Source: Combretum micranthum
Lineage: Eukaryota > Streptophyta > Magnoliopsida > Myrtales > Combretaceae
DNA length: 64,000 nt
Direction: 5' to 3'
Assembly: GCA_024138025.1 (NCBI GenBank)
Contig: JAMXBD010000014.1
Span: 372,001-436,000 of the forward strand
The position numbers and the translations under genes were made by a program. The notes below the pieces were generated by a model, which was given only the letters and a program-made list of their open reading frames with translations, was not told the DNA's origin and searched no databases. Below, piece by piece: positions 47,776 through 60,436 of the stretch (position 1 is its first letter; each line of letters begins with the position of its first letter).

Positions 47776-50700
47776 AAAAAACTGTCGGATTAGATATACT
47801 TATACATAACCTTGCGCTAGCCCGTTTACATCCTAAAAGCAATATTCTACTTCAGTGTATATATACATGTATTTATATATTTAATCATATAATTATATAT
47901 ATTTTTTCATATAATTAACCATTTTCTTTTTTTAGGTTAATAATCTTATAGTTTATTAACATCTTAATCTTTTAAGTGAAAGATATCAAATTCGAATCCC
48001 CCATCCTAGTATAATGGGAAGGCCCAAGTTGTATTCAATGTTTCAATCAACAACATATGTTTACTGGTACATAGATAATTTAAAAGTCATGCTTCCACTT
48101 AGACTTTCGTGAGTAAATAAAGCTGGAGGAATATTCTTCTTCTTTATCCCCTGTTAATTCAGTAAAATCTGTGCAAGTTCTGCATATATAGCATTTCAGG
48201 AATAAATATCAATTTCCACTAACTATTACCTCCATTGTATCGCCCACGATAACATAAAACTCCATGGGATCTGGAGGGACAGAAATCCACAAACCATCAC
48301 GCAAACATATCTGAAGACCTGCCACGTCGTTCGATCTCAAAAGGGTCAAGATCTGAGGGTCAGAATGTTCCCCAAAACCAATCCTACTACAATTTGGACT
48401 TTGATGATCAAATCTGGACGGTGGATGATGATGATTTTCGCTCGAATCCGTGCTCTTCAAAGCAGGATAGTGATTGATCCGAAGTAGTGAATCGCTATTA
48501 GTGTCTCTGATTAGCCTACTAAACACGTACTTATCCGACAGCCATAGACCTTCTCCTATTAAATCTAGGATCTTGCATGTTAATTCTCTCACTTCTTTTA
48601 TGTAATCATTCACCACATCACTGTTAAACAATATTACAAAACATAAAAAAAAACGTTAATTAATATAGAGTAAGTGTTCAATTTATTAAATAGAGGAAAA
48701 ACATACCAATAAATTTTGAAAATAGTATATTACATCATAGATTTCATCGTTTGTGATAAGTTCGTGTAAACTATTAACATTTGGGAATAAGTTAATCTAA
48801 AGTATCAACGTTAATATATCATTTCATATACTTTGTCAAATATTTATACATTTTGTTTTTTTAATTACTTAAAACGTTGATATATTAAATGAATTTATCC
48901 TCAAATGTTGATACTTTTTACTATAATTTAACCATTTAAAAAAGTTGGATTGATGAGTTAGCACCACTAAAATATTTTCAAGACGTATCTTAGTTTTAAT
49001 GCATTATAGGAGACATTATGGTCATTAATTTTCAAAAGAAAAATAATTATAATGAGATGGCTTCCAAAAATCAGCCCAAGGAATTCGATTTAGCCATCTT
49101 CAGATAGCGTTACAATTTCACAATCAAATTTTGTAATGACATTGCAACTATAGTCATGACCATGAATTGATAATAATATATATCATGTTAATGGATAATA
49201 GATTGATGAATTTATTAAAAAAATATACGATGTTTCAAAGGCCTTCAGCCACGAGGATGATCATGGAGGGAACGTACTATTTGTCGGCCATGCTGAAAAG
49301 CAATGTTACTACTTTTGGAATGAAATGACACTACCATTTCTTGCCCAAGCACATGGCTTTCAACCAGATTTGGGCAAACATAGCATCGGTTCCCTTTATT
49401 CTTGAATCCTAAGATTATATAAATTTTTATGTTACCCTTAGTACATGCAAACGATAATGCTGGCCACTAAGATTTGCTAGGAAAGGCTGCACACCATAAA
49501 CTATATTGTGTGGATCTGAAAAAATATAAATTTTAAAATAAAATAAAATAAATCAAAGATATATCGACATTAATATGCATGTGCATGAATAAATGAGAGA
49601 CAAATATCAATTTGATATCTCGATCTATGATAATGATAACAAAAAGATTTTGAAAACTACCATTCATGTTTAACAAAAGTTGCTACATATTATTGAAATC
49701 TTTTCAATATTTATATGCCACTATAAAATATGCCGTGTATTAGTACCACGAAAACTTTTCTCATCAATACAAACCACATGTTATTATGATTATTATAGTA
49801 TAAGTACAATGCATTAATACGGTACATGTTGATCACTATTCAATGCACAATAAATTGATTATGGGGTTCAATCAAATCAGTCTAGAAAATTTCTAATATA
49901 AATTGCATTGGAAATGAGTAAATGTCATACTTGCTATCTAAACTTTGCAAAAATATTCAATTTAGTACCAGAAAATTAAAATGATTAATTTAATACATAA
50001 TCAAACTTCTTATAGCTATTTATACTTCCACTTTAACATCGTTTGTACTATTTATTGATATGGAAAAAACAAGCTATTATTGAACTTTTATAATTTTTCT
50101 TAACATCGTTTAGCATTGATAGGATACTTCTTCAATATCATAAAACAATGAAATAGTGAAAGTAACTACAAAAGCTTTAATTGAGTATAAAATTGACATT
50201 TATAAAGTTCAAGTATATCAAATTTAGGTATCGAACTTGACATTTTTCTTATAAAATAAAGATCTATCTAAAGATTTAGCGATGTTTCAATATATAATGA
50301 TTATAAAAAAAAAAAAAATTGAAACCTATTATGTTAAAATTTTGTTAATGTTTGTGTGTGACTAATTAATTCATGTTGTGTAATATAGTACCGTTGAAAT
50401 TTTTCTCATCAATATGGTTGCCTCTATTATTATGATTAATATGACATGAGTACAATACAGTACTAAAGTATATGTTGATAAGCCTAAACCTAAAAAGAGA
50501 AGAGGAAATAATAAATCCAATCAACCCTCAAAGTTCATGCTGTCAAATCCACTAAACCCTCCATGTGGCGAGTTTTGGATTTTCATTTTCTTTTTGTTCT
50601 TTTTCAACTCTTATGTCCTTTCTCTAAATAATCAAAACTTAGTTCCCCATTATTTTAATATGGGTGTCTCTTTTCTTTCCCTTTCTCAAGGTTCATTGCA

Positions 50701-52930
50701 TAAATACTATTATTAAATGTCCTAACAGATTAATAGATGGAATGGAACCACAAAACGTCGCATTCTCAACCCATTCTTCACGATGTTGATGATTTGTATA
50801 TATTGATGTAGAGTCCTACTTGGAAAGGGATTTTCAAACAAAAAGCATGCAGCTGGCAAATAACCCTAAGCAATCCATCTTTTTCACGTCAAATATTGGA
50901 ATAAGAAAGGGAACATTATTTACATTTATCTTATTGCATGTATATTTACCATTGAAGCCTAATGGAATGGTTGACATATACATATCTTCTTCGTCTTGGA
51001 CCGTGGGAAATGGAGAAAGTCTTCAGCATATCATATTTTTAAATTACAGATGGTAGCTATATTAGAAACTATTTATTATTTTTTTTACATGTTAAAATAT
51101 TATTAAAATATGGTGTCAAACTAATTATTAGGGTATTTAAATTTTTAATCTGACTAAACTTTTTTTATTTCTAGGTAGTGTTTTTACTTTTTAGTTGGTA
51201 TTTGTTTAGCTGCGTACTATATCGTATATAGAAATCTTTCGATTTGTAAATTTTTATTCTTTTTCAATATAAGATAGTATGAATCAAGCTGGATTCACGC
51301 AAACCCACAATAACAGAAAAAACTTTGTCCAAAACAGCTGGGTTTTAAGGAAATAAAAATTGACAAGGTGAATGCTAGGTTAATATTAAAAAAAAAAAAA
51401 TTCATGTCACGTCATCGAACTTTTTGGAACTAATCAACTTGTGTTGTGACCTTGTAGACCAAAGAGAAATAAAGCTGTCTCAAAATAAACTATATTTTAA
51501 TGGAATTTAATATTTTTTATGGTTGTCATTTTTAAAAGGAAGATGTCCCTTTCTAGGATACCAAGCTTTCCCATCTCTGAAAAATCTTGTACCATTTCTT
51601 CCGCAAGAAAAAAAAAAAAAAAAAAATCCTCTTAAGGTCCAAGCTTCCACTCCACGTGCAAGGAAGTGTTGCTGTTTCTGTCTCGAATTATGTTTCTTCT
51701 TGGATATTTTGAGACGTATTGTACCTTAATTTATATTTAGGAAAAATGTAAATATAACCGATATTGATAGCCCTTCTTCACTTAATTTTAAAGGTGGCAC
51801 TTCACCAATTTTCATAACTTAAGAAAACAACAAATGTAATATTGCAACAATAGTTAATAAGCTTTTATATATTTTTAATAATCATAAAAAAAAAATAAAA
51901 AAATTCGCTTATAAATTTTTTTTCTTTTTATAATTACAATAAGGAGAGAGGGTTTTAAACATAATATCTCTCATTTAAAAGATCAAAGCTAATAGACCGT
52001 TTTATAATTATACTTTAGATGCTCTATCATATGAGACTTTCTAGGTTTCCATCATGGTGGCAGTGCCATAATCTTTTGGTAAATTACATTGCATGGTATC
52101 AACGTTTAGAGACAAGTCTATTTAAGATATTAATATTTCAAATGCTTAACAAGAGAAATCAATATTTTGCAAAGTAGATCAAATGAGATATTAATATTTT
52201 GTAAAGTTCATTTAAGATATCAACATTTTAATTAATTTTCAATTAAGTTTCCTTGGTTTTCGTTGATGATCAAATATTAAAACCTTATTTGACTTACTTT
52301 ACAAAGTATTTATATATCTTTTTAGCCACTTGAAATGTTAATATTTAAAATGAATTAATCTTCAAACGTTTATTCCCTTTTTTAACTATTTGAAACATTG
52401 ATATATTTCTATGTATACATTATTCTTAGAATAACCAATCAAGCTAAGAAGTTATTTATAAATCATAAATAATACCTTGACGCGTTAATATTAGATATAC
52501 ATATTCGTGAGAAAACACTGAATGCCCAGAATAATTAAGTTTATACGTACCTAAATTTTGTTGGGTCAGTAGATATATTTTGGGATTGCTTGGAAATGGA
52601 TAAAGGATTGGAATGAAGAAGAAGATATTCAAGCTCTCCCATGTCACCATTAAGACCAATATTTTTGCAGCCATAACCAAAAGGACAAGCTGGTCCGGCA
52701 CTTTGTTTCTCCATCATTGGCTTAGCAAAAAAATCAAACCCTTCATATTCCAAACTTGATATTGTATCTTGTGGCACGCCATGATTTATGACCTTAAATA
52801 TGCCATATTCCTCACATGCTTTCAGAATTGTCTCTGGCAATCTAGACCGGTCTGCGGAAAGATCGATGACCGGTATGCCGATTGCTTTCATCTTCTTCGA
52901 CCTTATCGGAACCGCAGTAGGCACAACCAT
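46930..52930 (-). CDS. GA2ox: Gibberellin 2-oxidase (C19 type), three exons
   Basis: It encodes a 2-oxoglutarate/Fe(II)-dependent dioxygenase that inactivates bioactive gibberellins and their precursors by 2-beta-hydroxylation. Exons are 52,930-52,551, 48,620-48,230 and 47,172-46,930; all four splice sites are GT/AG and the frame joins exactly, giving 337 residues, a normal family length. The start MVVPTAVPI is typical. Domain: N-terminal dioxygenase half ([29 protein letters not shown]), then the catalytic half. The iron ligands are His212 and Asp214 (GFGEHSDPQ) and His269 (SVRHR); the 2-oxoglutarate ligands are Arg279 and Ser281 (SRMSM). The tail [12 protein letters not shown] matches class I/II C19-GA2ox enzymes. 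No stop or frameshift is seen. The subgroup is not resolved. The first intron is 3.9 kb and rich in MITEs. Confidence 0.93.
48230..48620 (-). CDS. GA2ox: GA2ox exon 2
   Basis: It is 391 bases long. The acceptor is tttaacag/TGATG and the donor ATGGAG/gtaata. It encodes [20 protein letters not shown] through VGDTME, including the HxD iron ligands and the 'LRINHYPAL' strand. A His/Ser-rich loop (residues 183-205) is variable in the family. Confidence 0.92.
48723..48933. mobile_element. MITE family A, copy 2 (GA2ox intron 1)
   Basis: It ends with tactataatttaacc and contains 'agtatcaacgttaata' and 'aaacgttgatatatta' blocks in opposite orientations, as in the copies at 44,373 and 52,079. It is shorter than copy 1. 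Confidence 0.5.
49916..50250. mobile_element. Foldback MITE in GA2ox intron 1
   Basis: The left end gagtaaatgtcatacttgc and the reversed right end agaaaaatgtcaagttcga share 'aatgtca-a-tt' and continue into 'tatctaaactttg / tacctaaatttga'. The element is non-coding and differs in sequence from family A. Confidence 0.5.
52079..52410. mobile_element. MITE family A, copy 3 (GA2ox intron 1)
   Basis: It starts ggtaaattacattgcatgg, close to copy 1, and shares 'tcaatattttgcaaagtag' and 'gatgatcaaatatt' with it. The right terminal repeat is degraded (caaacgtttattccctt). Confidence 0.55.
52551..52930 (-). CDS. GA2ox: GA2ox exon 1
   Basis: It is 380 bases long: 126 codons plus two bases (AG) of a Ser codon completed in exon 2. 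The donor is TTTAG/gtacgt. An in-frame second Met (residue 14) exists, but the upstream MVVPT start is conserved in the family. Confidence 0.92.
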
Positions 52931-53044
52931 TTTTAGGGTATATAACTATGTTGTTCCTAGGCTAATTGGACAAAGTATTGATGTTATTGGAAGTTTGAAC
53001 TCTGAAGCTAGCTAGGTGTTATTTGAGATTGAGCTGCTGCTGGC

Positions 53045-53052
53045 TTTATATA
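53045..53052 (-). promoter_or_regulatory. TATA box of GA2ox
   Basis: Minus strand tatataaa, inside ctaactaatatataaagcc, lies about 115 bases upstream of the start codon. Transcription would begin near 53,015-53,020, giving a leader of roughly 85-90 bases without an upstream ATG in that stretch. Confidence 0.65.
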
Positions 53053-53066
53053 TTAGTTAGGACAAG

Positions 53067-53069
<3 letters not shown>

Positions 53070-53102
<33 letters not shown>
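53070..53102 (-). repeat. (CT)n tract upstream of the GA2ox TATA box
   Basis: It is a 33-base GA run on the plus strand (CT on the coding strand), ending about 17 bases upstream of the TATA box. CT/GA tracts at plant core promoters are often bound by GAGA-binding BPC proteins; such binding here is an inference. Confidence 0.7.
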
Positions 53103-53105
<3 letters not shown>

Positions 53106-54865
53106 TGTAGAAATTTTTTATTGTAAGGTTATATGGTGTTTAATTTTGGCAAATTTAAATCGAAAGTGTTGATGGGTATTACCAATACAGGTGTTAAATC
53201 AACTTTACCAGCGGTCCTTACAATAAAACCAAGACAAAGGAGCGGTGCTTAAACAATAAGCTAAGTTCCTTCTGCAAGCACGATGCTTCCACAAGCAACA
53301 TTGCTTAATTTTTTTTGTTTTTTCAATTTTTGATGTGTTAGTTATATATAATTTATATAATGTAAGACCATAAAAATTTTAAAAAATTATATCAAGTAAC
53401 TTTTTAAGTAATTCATGGATAAAGTGAAAAGTTTCTTATTAGAAAGAATTACTTAAAATATTAATGTGGTATGTTAAGTAATTTTTCATGTAACTCACAA
53501 ATAAAAATACTCTTATTAGATGTAATGATATTTTTTAAAATTTTACTTCTATAAAATAAATTATAAGTATTTTGAGAATACATGTTAATAAAATTATAAA
53601 AATATAATTAAAAATGAGAGGGTGACCACAGTAGACGTGGACTTGCACGTATGAAGGAAACGTTGACAGTCCAAAATTAAAGGGGAAAAACATAGAATGA
53701 GGTGGAGATGGTGACTTTGTATCTAAGGATAAGAAAGTAAAACAAGAAAGAAATTATACCCTAACTCACGCGCCTTATGTTCGAGTGCAATAGCAAAAAA
53801 AAAAAAAAATGAGCTTATTAGATGGGATTGTAATTTCAATTCTTTGAAATTATTTTGGCTTTCCATCCTAAATTCAACCATAAAATTATAGATTAATTGT
53901 TTATAGACTTAGCGGCCGAAAAAAATAAATAAATAAATAAGTGCTTATAGACTTAGCAAACCTTTAAAATATGTTGTCATCTTCTTATAATTTTTAAGAA
54001 TACGCATCCCATTCAAAACATCATTAAAACCATTAAAATGGATATTTTTTTTAAGTAATAATTTTTCTTTTTTTTAAGGTATGCCATATTTCTTTAAAAA
54101 AAAAAAGGATAAGAAAGTAAAATAATTCTCTAGAAGCTTTACGAAATCTATCCATGCTTAATCAATAGTTTTTGGAATAATGTACTTACAATTATTTCAT
54201 AAAGTAAATGGAAATACAATAAGAAGATAGTTTTGTTATCAAAGACAAGTTGTTTTATACTTTGAAGATGTTAGTTTCATCATGAGTGATTATATAATAG
54301 ATTTTGATTACTATTTTTGAAAACTTACTCTTGAAGTCTATACTGATCTTGACACCAGATCTCCAAAAAATATTCAAGGTACAAGTTTTGGGATTCTTGT
54401 ATTCACCTTGTAAGAGTAATTAATTGATAATAATAAGTATGAAATAATATTATATATTTACCTTCTAAAGTCTACCAAAAAGACCAAAAAAAAAAATTAA
54501 CATATAGCCTATAATTCAAGCACATTATCCAAAAGAAACCTTAAAACATTTTTTACTTCATTTCTTCTACCTCTTTGTCATTTGATATGTACATTTCTAT
54601 TTCCTACCTCTCTTTTATTATTTCATCGAATGTATTTGTAAAACCATTGTAAAGGGTTTAGATCTATGTATTTTAAGCAAGTGAACTAACTTTATGAGAG
54701 ATCGTAAGGTTTGTATGGATGAAGAAGGTGTGTTTCTTAGTAGTCATATTATTTTGTTACTTTCATTTGCTTATGCGACTTTTGTCTATAAAAAAATTAA
54801 AATAAGATATCATAGAAGCTAAATTTTGTAAGTCATTTTTATAAACCAGGGAAGATGTGCATTAC

Positions 54866-54945
54866 TGTAGATGCATGGAAATATTGATATATACAAATTA
54901 TTGAATGTAGATGCATGGAAATATTGACATATACAAATTATTGAA
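54866..54945. repeat. 40-bp direct duplication
   Basis: Two head-to-tail copies of a 40-bp unit start 'tgtagatgcatggaaat' at 54,866 and 54,906. One base differs in the body (tgatat / tgacat), so the duplication is recent. Confidence 0.9.
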
Positions 54946-55535
54946 AATTTTATCTTTGGTTTTTAATATTATAATACTATAGTAGATAATATTACAAATT
55001 TTTACAAGGTGCCTTACACCCTTTGAGTTCTATTTTCCAAAAGTTTCAAAATATCATAGAAAATATTCTTATTCTAAAACTGAAGGATTTGCTCTTTACA
55101 ATGCAAAACACGAATAGGATCATATTCATCATATGCCAGCCCATTTCTAAGCTTCATGGTAAACTCTTACCATGAATTAAAATTACGGCTAAAGCTAATT
55201 AGGTAGGGGGAGGGAAGAGAGAGAGAGAGAGACAGGGACCAACCTAATAGTGGCTGTTTGTCCCCTTTGATTGGATTTTGGTACCAACGCATTTTGAAAA
55301 GCGTGTGGGATTTCAGTTATAAAAATTAAAAAATAGAACCCAATTTTTACGCGTATGTTGACCTTCTAAAACCTTTGACTCTCCCTTTTCATGGTATCAT
55401 ATTCTAGGATGAAAGTTTGGTGTTGCAAACTACCTCTTTTATTGTTTTTCCATCAATATTTGTCGCTTACTATAAAGTGATGAAATCTTTAAAATAAAAT
55501 AAGCAATAATTATTATTTTATAATATGTAGTAAAT

Positions 55536-55681
55536 ATTGATTGACGGAGACAATATATTCTCATCTCATATTATATTATCCATCCACTATTTTTTTTTTT
55601 TTGTTGTAATTTATCCAACCACTTGAAAACTTAAAAATACTATTAACAAAAATAAATTGTCTCTATTTGTTTTCAATCAAT
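55536..55681. mobile_element. Short foldback element
   Basis: The left end attgattgacggagacaat and the reversed right end attgattgaaaacaaatag followed by agacaattta form imperfect inverted repeats around a T-rich centre. It is 146 bp and non-coding. Confidence 0.4.
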
Positions 55682-58394
55682 GCGGCCATTAAAAATACAC
55701 ATGAGAATGAGGTTAACTTTTTAACAACAAATCATGATTAAATATTTGATAGTTCTAATAAACAATACTTGTGTTTTATTTGTTTACCTGTCACATTTTA
55801 ATTGGTAAGAATACAATTGGGATATCAAGTTTCAGACAGCAAATATTCATTGCTAACATCATATATATATATATATATATATAAACCCATTTGTGTTCGG
55901 CCTAAGTACTTATCACTGAACCAATATCTTGTTAATGCAGTATGATAACAACCCTCTCATGAGTGGAATATTCCTAAACTGATCTTTAAGATATTATGCA
56001 TGGTGATGTTTTATTACATGACATGTTATTTGAAATTAGGTCCATCACTACTATTGATTAATACATGTCCATATATAAATTAATAAAAATTTTCGATGAT
56101 TTTTTTTTTTTTTTGCTTAAATTAATACACATCATGGGTTTTTAAATATAAAACTAGCTACCATATAAAACTTAAGAAACTCTAAGTGTCCAATCAATAG
56201 AACATACAATCAATCATCTAACTATTAAATATAAATATATAGTAATTAAGTACTTATCACAATTAGATATATGAATCTAAGTATTAGATAACCAATCGAA
56301 TTGGTCTCATTAATAAAATAACCGGTTTATAGAATTTTTCATTAACTCTAATGGTTGGGAGTTATGGAATGTAAGATAATATTAAAAATAGAGCATAAGG
56401 ATTTAAACTACTAATATTGGGAAGAATTATCTAGTATTTTCTTTCTGTATTCATTTAGGTAAGAATTTATATATGTTTAGTTAGGTCAGGATTTGGATAC
56501 TCTAACTTACAAATTGATAGCTGAAATTGTCTTAGATTCTTGAAATATCTTATGTCATCATTATCATGTTATTGTTTTTTTTTTTTATAATTTCAGCTAT
56601 TGATTATATACATAGTAATATTTTAAAAGAATAAATTTAAATATATTTTAAAAATTAATTTAGAGATCCACATCCGTTAGATTATCGATCGAAGTTTCAA
56701 TTTGAATACAAATTAGATAGACTTTTTTCTAATAAATAAATAAAAGCTGAACTATAAAAGCCTTGAGGTATGGTTAAAGTTGCCTTTAATTTTGACCAGC
56801 GCATAGCTTCATGATCACTTAAATTCCGTCATCAGTATAGTTTATGTAGTTTAGGATGCACTTTTCAAATAATATTGAATTAATCTCAAAAAATGGTAAA
56901 TCATTATGAAAAACACTGACAAAATATAAGAATAACGCATTTAAAATAACATCATGTTCCACTATTCATATATAATATTTCACGATCATTTAACCCATCA
57001 TCCGCAGCAAATTTTATCGCCTCCGCTAGTATTTATTCCTAAAATTCGCTACTCGCTAGTAGTCATTCAAATTGCTAAGTAATATTTAACAATTGTAAAA
57101 CTTTCAATGTAACGAATTCGGGGAAAAGAAATCCTCTAAATATTTTCAGCAGAAACAAAATATAACTACCTGTATCCAAGTGAATCGGTCAGGTGCGTAA
57201 TGTGTGAGCCCCAGACTATAAGTGGTCTGCGAAGAGTGGCATAGGATGGTACTTCAAGAATAATTAGAAAAGAAATGGAATAAGGTGTAGGAATAAGCAA
57301 TCTTAATTGTCTTAAATGAGTTTATGCCGGGTAGAGGAGTTATTAAATATCAAATCCCACTTATAGTAATAAACAAGTATTTAATCTCTCAAGAAAGAAT
57401 TTTGACAAATCATTAATATTTCTATGTAATTTTTCTTTATGTAAATAAGGAGGATTTGAAGTATTTGTTGGATCACATTGATAATTGATAAACAATAGAA
57501 ACCTTTTTTATTGCATAAGTTGTAGTGAGAATGATTAGATGATGAGAGGCCGGTCTAATAGGTTTTATCTAAACCCACAGTATCAAATCTCTCTTGATCA
57601 TCTTAATAAATAACTGGACTCTTGAAACCTTTTACTAGCCTAATGAATTAAATTCAAATATTATAAGATAAGTAATTTTTTAGCACTCCACGCAAATACA
57701 TGTATCCATGATGAAAAAGTTTTTTAAACCATAAAATGTTAAAGCATTCTTGTCCAAATTACAATTAGGAGGCACCTAACAAAAATCGTAGGAGTATTTT
57801 ATTTATTTGTCTGTTACATAAGAACAATTATATTTTGAGGTGTTCTTACTTATGTTACAAGATTATTTAACAAATAATAATAATTAGTATACTCGCCAAA
57901 ACGTGCCTAAAGATGAGGAAAAATGAGAATTAAATAAGCCGTATTTATAAACAGTTACAACAAAAAAAAAAAGGTGGACGCATGTTTTTGGCACAACGAA
58001 GGTGGTTTGAGCCTTTTTTTAGGTACCTTAATAGTGCCAAAGTAGAAGTCGCCAATGCGTGAGCTTTAACATGGAATTTGTCAGCTCATGTCAGATCATG
58101 GCTTGGATTATTGTGTCTGCTCCAGGTGTTCGTGCTATATTCGTTATGGAAATTGTCCTTGCAGCGCTAGAATCGAGTCGAGTCAGTAAACCCGAGTAGG
58201 GTTAATAAACTCCATCCGATTAAATTTATTCATACTTGGTATTGAAAAAAAACAAAGAGAGAAAGAAAGAATAATAATAATAAAAAAACTTATATTAATA
58301 TAAATAAAAAAAATTAAAGATGAACGAGTAATTCTATCATTCATGATATCCGCCCATACCTTGCTTACTTAGGTAGGATCCAAGTAGACATTAA

Positions 58395-58600
58395 GGTTGC
58401 GTTTGGTTTTAAGGACTGGACAGAACAAGAGGAACTAGACAGCACAGTACAAGAAGTACTGGACAGAACAAATGTTTTGTCCCATGTTTGGAATGTATAG
58501 TACTGGATAAGAATTTTTGTGCTGTCTAATGTTTGGTATGTATAAGTATAGGACAGGACATTATACATTGACCATTATACCCTTGTGTTGTAATATATTT
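58395..58600 (+). repeat. Left terminal and subterminal repeat zone
   Basis: After the terminal repeat come ggactggacagaacaa, tactggacagaacaaatg and ataggacaggac, and two related 'atgtttgg-atgtata' copies (near 58,485 and 58,530). These are probable transposase-binding repeats, by analogy with other DNA transposons. Confidence 0.6.
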
Positions 58601-59470
58601 CTTTAATTTATTCATTATATTATTTAATAAATACAATTTAAAAAGATTAATTTTTGCAAAAATTTGCTACCTAATTAAAATATTAAATATTAATGTAATA
58701 AATTAATTAGCTTAATATTTAATAAACACAAAATTAATTAAATTAATACTATCAATATCAAGCTAATTAATTACATAGCAATATATTTATATCTAGATCA
58801 ATATTAATTCTTACAGTAGGGAATATTAATATTGAACAATATTAACTAATTATTAAATTAATAGTAAATCTTTAAAAATAATATATATTTACAATAACCA
58901 TCATAATCCAATTTGCAATGCCAAGCAATTTTCAATACTTCAAATTTTGCAATAACCAAAAAAAGTACAAGTAATTAACCATAAAAGCAACTTTCTGGTT
59001 TTTGCGGTATATGATTATGTATAAAAACTCAAAACAAAGACAAATTTCATTTGTGTTATAAAAGCAAGAACCTTGTAAATGTCCATTCCAAAAATTAAGC
59101 TACATTCACAAATTAAAGAGACACCATAAAATGATTGAAATTGAAATGATGCACACAAATTCAATGATGTATCATGGGAGTATAAAACAAGTCAAAGGCT
59201 TAACCAAAATTCCATTTTGCAAACAGTAGCAACATGCTTTGTATCAATCCATAAGCAACAAAATCTATTTTACTAATATGCCCAATATATATTTGGGTCA
59301 CTACCAAAAGTTTATAAGAAGATACTCTATCCAGCATTGTTGGCTACTAGAGTTTCTAATAATATCAACAAATCCTCTATTAGAGTTTCTCCTCTTCAAA
59401 TATCCATCAACTACCCAACTCAACCAATTAGTCGCCTAACAAATGCTACCCTTTGTTCTCCTTGAAGCCT

Positions 59471-60436
59471 CTAGAAAAATTTTTCGTATTGTGGATTTGA
59501 AGCCATTTTCATAACTACATCCAACTCTTCATTTTCAGTCAAACCCAAAGTTTTTAATTCTTCTCCTATGTCGTCTCTTGGAGGATTTGCTATTTTCTCT
59601 GCGAGTATGGCAAAATCATTTTTAACATCTCTAATACTCTTCTCAAATACAGAAATAAAGTCAGCTACATATTCCACCTTGCGACGCTTGCGGGGAGGCG
59701 CTCCAGATGAATGGTGAGAGCCATGACTGAAGGTTTCAGGAGATTGAACTGATTCCATATCTTCTTCTATATTTACCCCATCAGCTTGCATTTCTCTCAC
59801 TGCATCTGCTGGTGTCTCAGCTGCTTTACCATGCGCCCTATCCTTTCCAAAAATCCTTTGTAACCTTTCAAATTCCTTGAACTCTTTATTGGCATGATTG
59901 CCAATTTTTGGGTGTTTCTGCATAAAAAAAAAAAAAAAGACGCTTTAATGACAACATTCCTTTACATGGTAAGTAATACTGATATTACAAGGATTCAATT
60001 GCTTTGATAGACAAGTCACTAAAATTGTGAAATACACTACCCACTACAATACACAATACAGATAAACCATATTCCATTGATGAAAAAAAAAAAAACTTCA
60101 ACATACCTCCATATACTCAGCAAGCACTTGGTCACTATCCACTAAGACGCACTTTCTGGTGTCATCCCATCCAAATCCACTAGTATTCATCATATCAACC
60201 ACCTCTGATAACTTAACCGACCATCTCTTCATCTTGTTAGTAATTTGCTTCACATTAAGATTTATTTTCGGAATACATTGTTTCATCCTCTTCAATATTT
60301 CTTCATGAGTCCCACATTTGAAAGTTCCATTCTCTCCCTTATAACCTTCAGTAACCAACTCTTCTAATACCGAAAGTAATGTTTCTTCTTCAATCTCGCT
60401 CCAATTACGCCGACATTTCTTATCCTTACTATCCAT
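59471..60436 (-). CDS. Myb/SANT-like DNA-binding protein, two exons
   Basis: Exons are 60,436-60,107 and 59,917-59,471, joined in phase 0 across a 189-base intron (donor GAG/gtatgt, acceptor ttatgcag/AAA), giving 258 residues. Residues 10-110 form a plant Myb/SANT-like (trihelix-type) domain with Trp12, Trp72 and Trp90 (NWSEIEEETLL, MKRWSVKLSEV, GFGWDD). Next come FERLQRIFGKDRAHGKAAE and TPADAV, signatures of the plant 'L10-interacting MYB-like' family. A basic nuclear-localisation stretch is PRKRRKVEY (185-193), and an acidic C-terminal helix follows. No stop or shift is present. In Harbinger systems the Myb-like partner binds transposon ends and imports the nuclease. It may still work in trans with a nuclease elsewhere; a captured host gene is the alternative. 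Confidence 0.85.

Larger units (their letters stand above)
53105..58391. other. AT-rich intergenic region between GA2ox and the PIF/Harbinger element
   Basis: No gene is supported. It holds the distal promoter region of GA2ox, a 40-bp tandem duplication (54,866-54,945), a foldback element (55,536-55,681), a short GA run near 55,213-55,231 and TA tracts near 55,860. Homopolymer A and T runs are frequent. Confidence 0.45.

Noticed and set aside
48209..48631. Reading GA2ox exon 2 as a separate 140-residue gene
   Set aside because: Splice acceptor and donor within this frame join exactly in phase with exons 1 and 3, and the HxD motif needs the rest of the enzyme.
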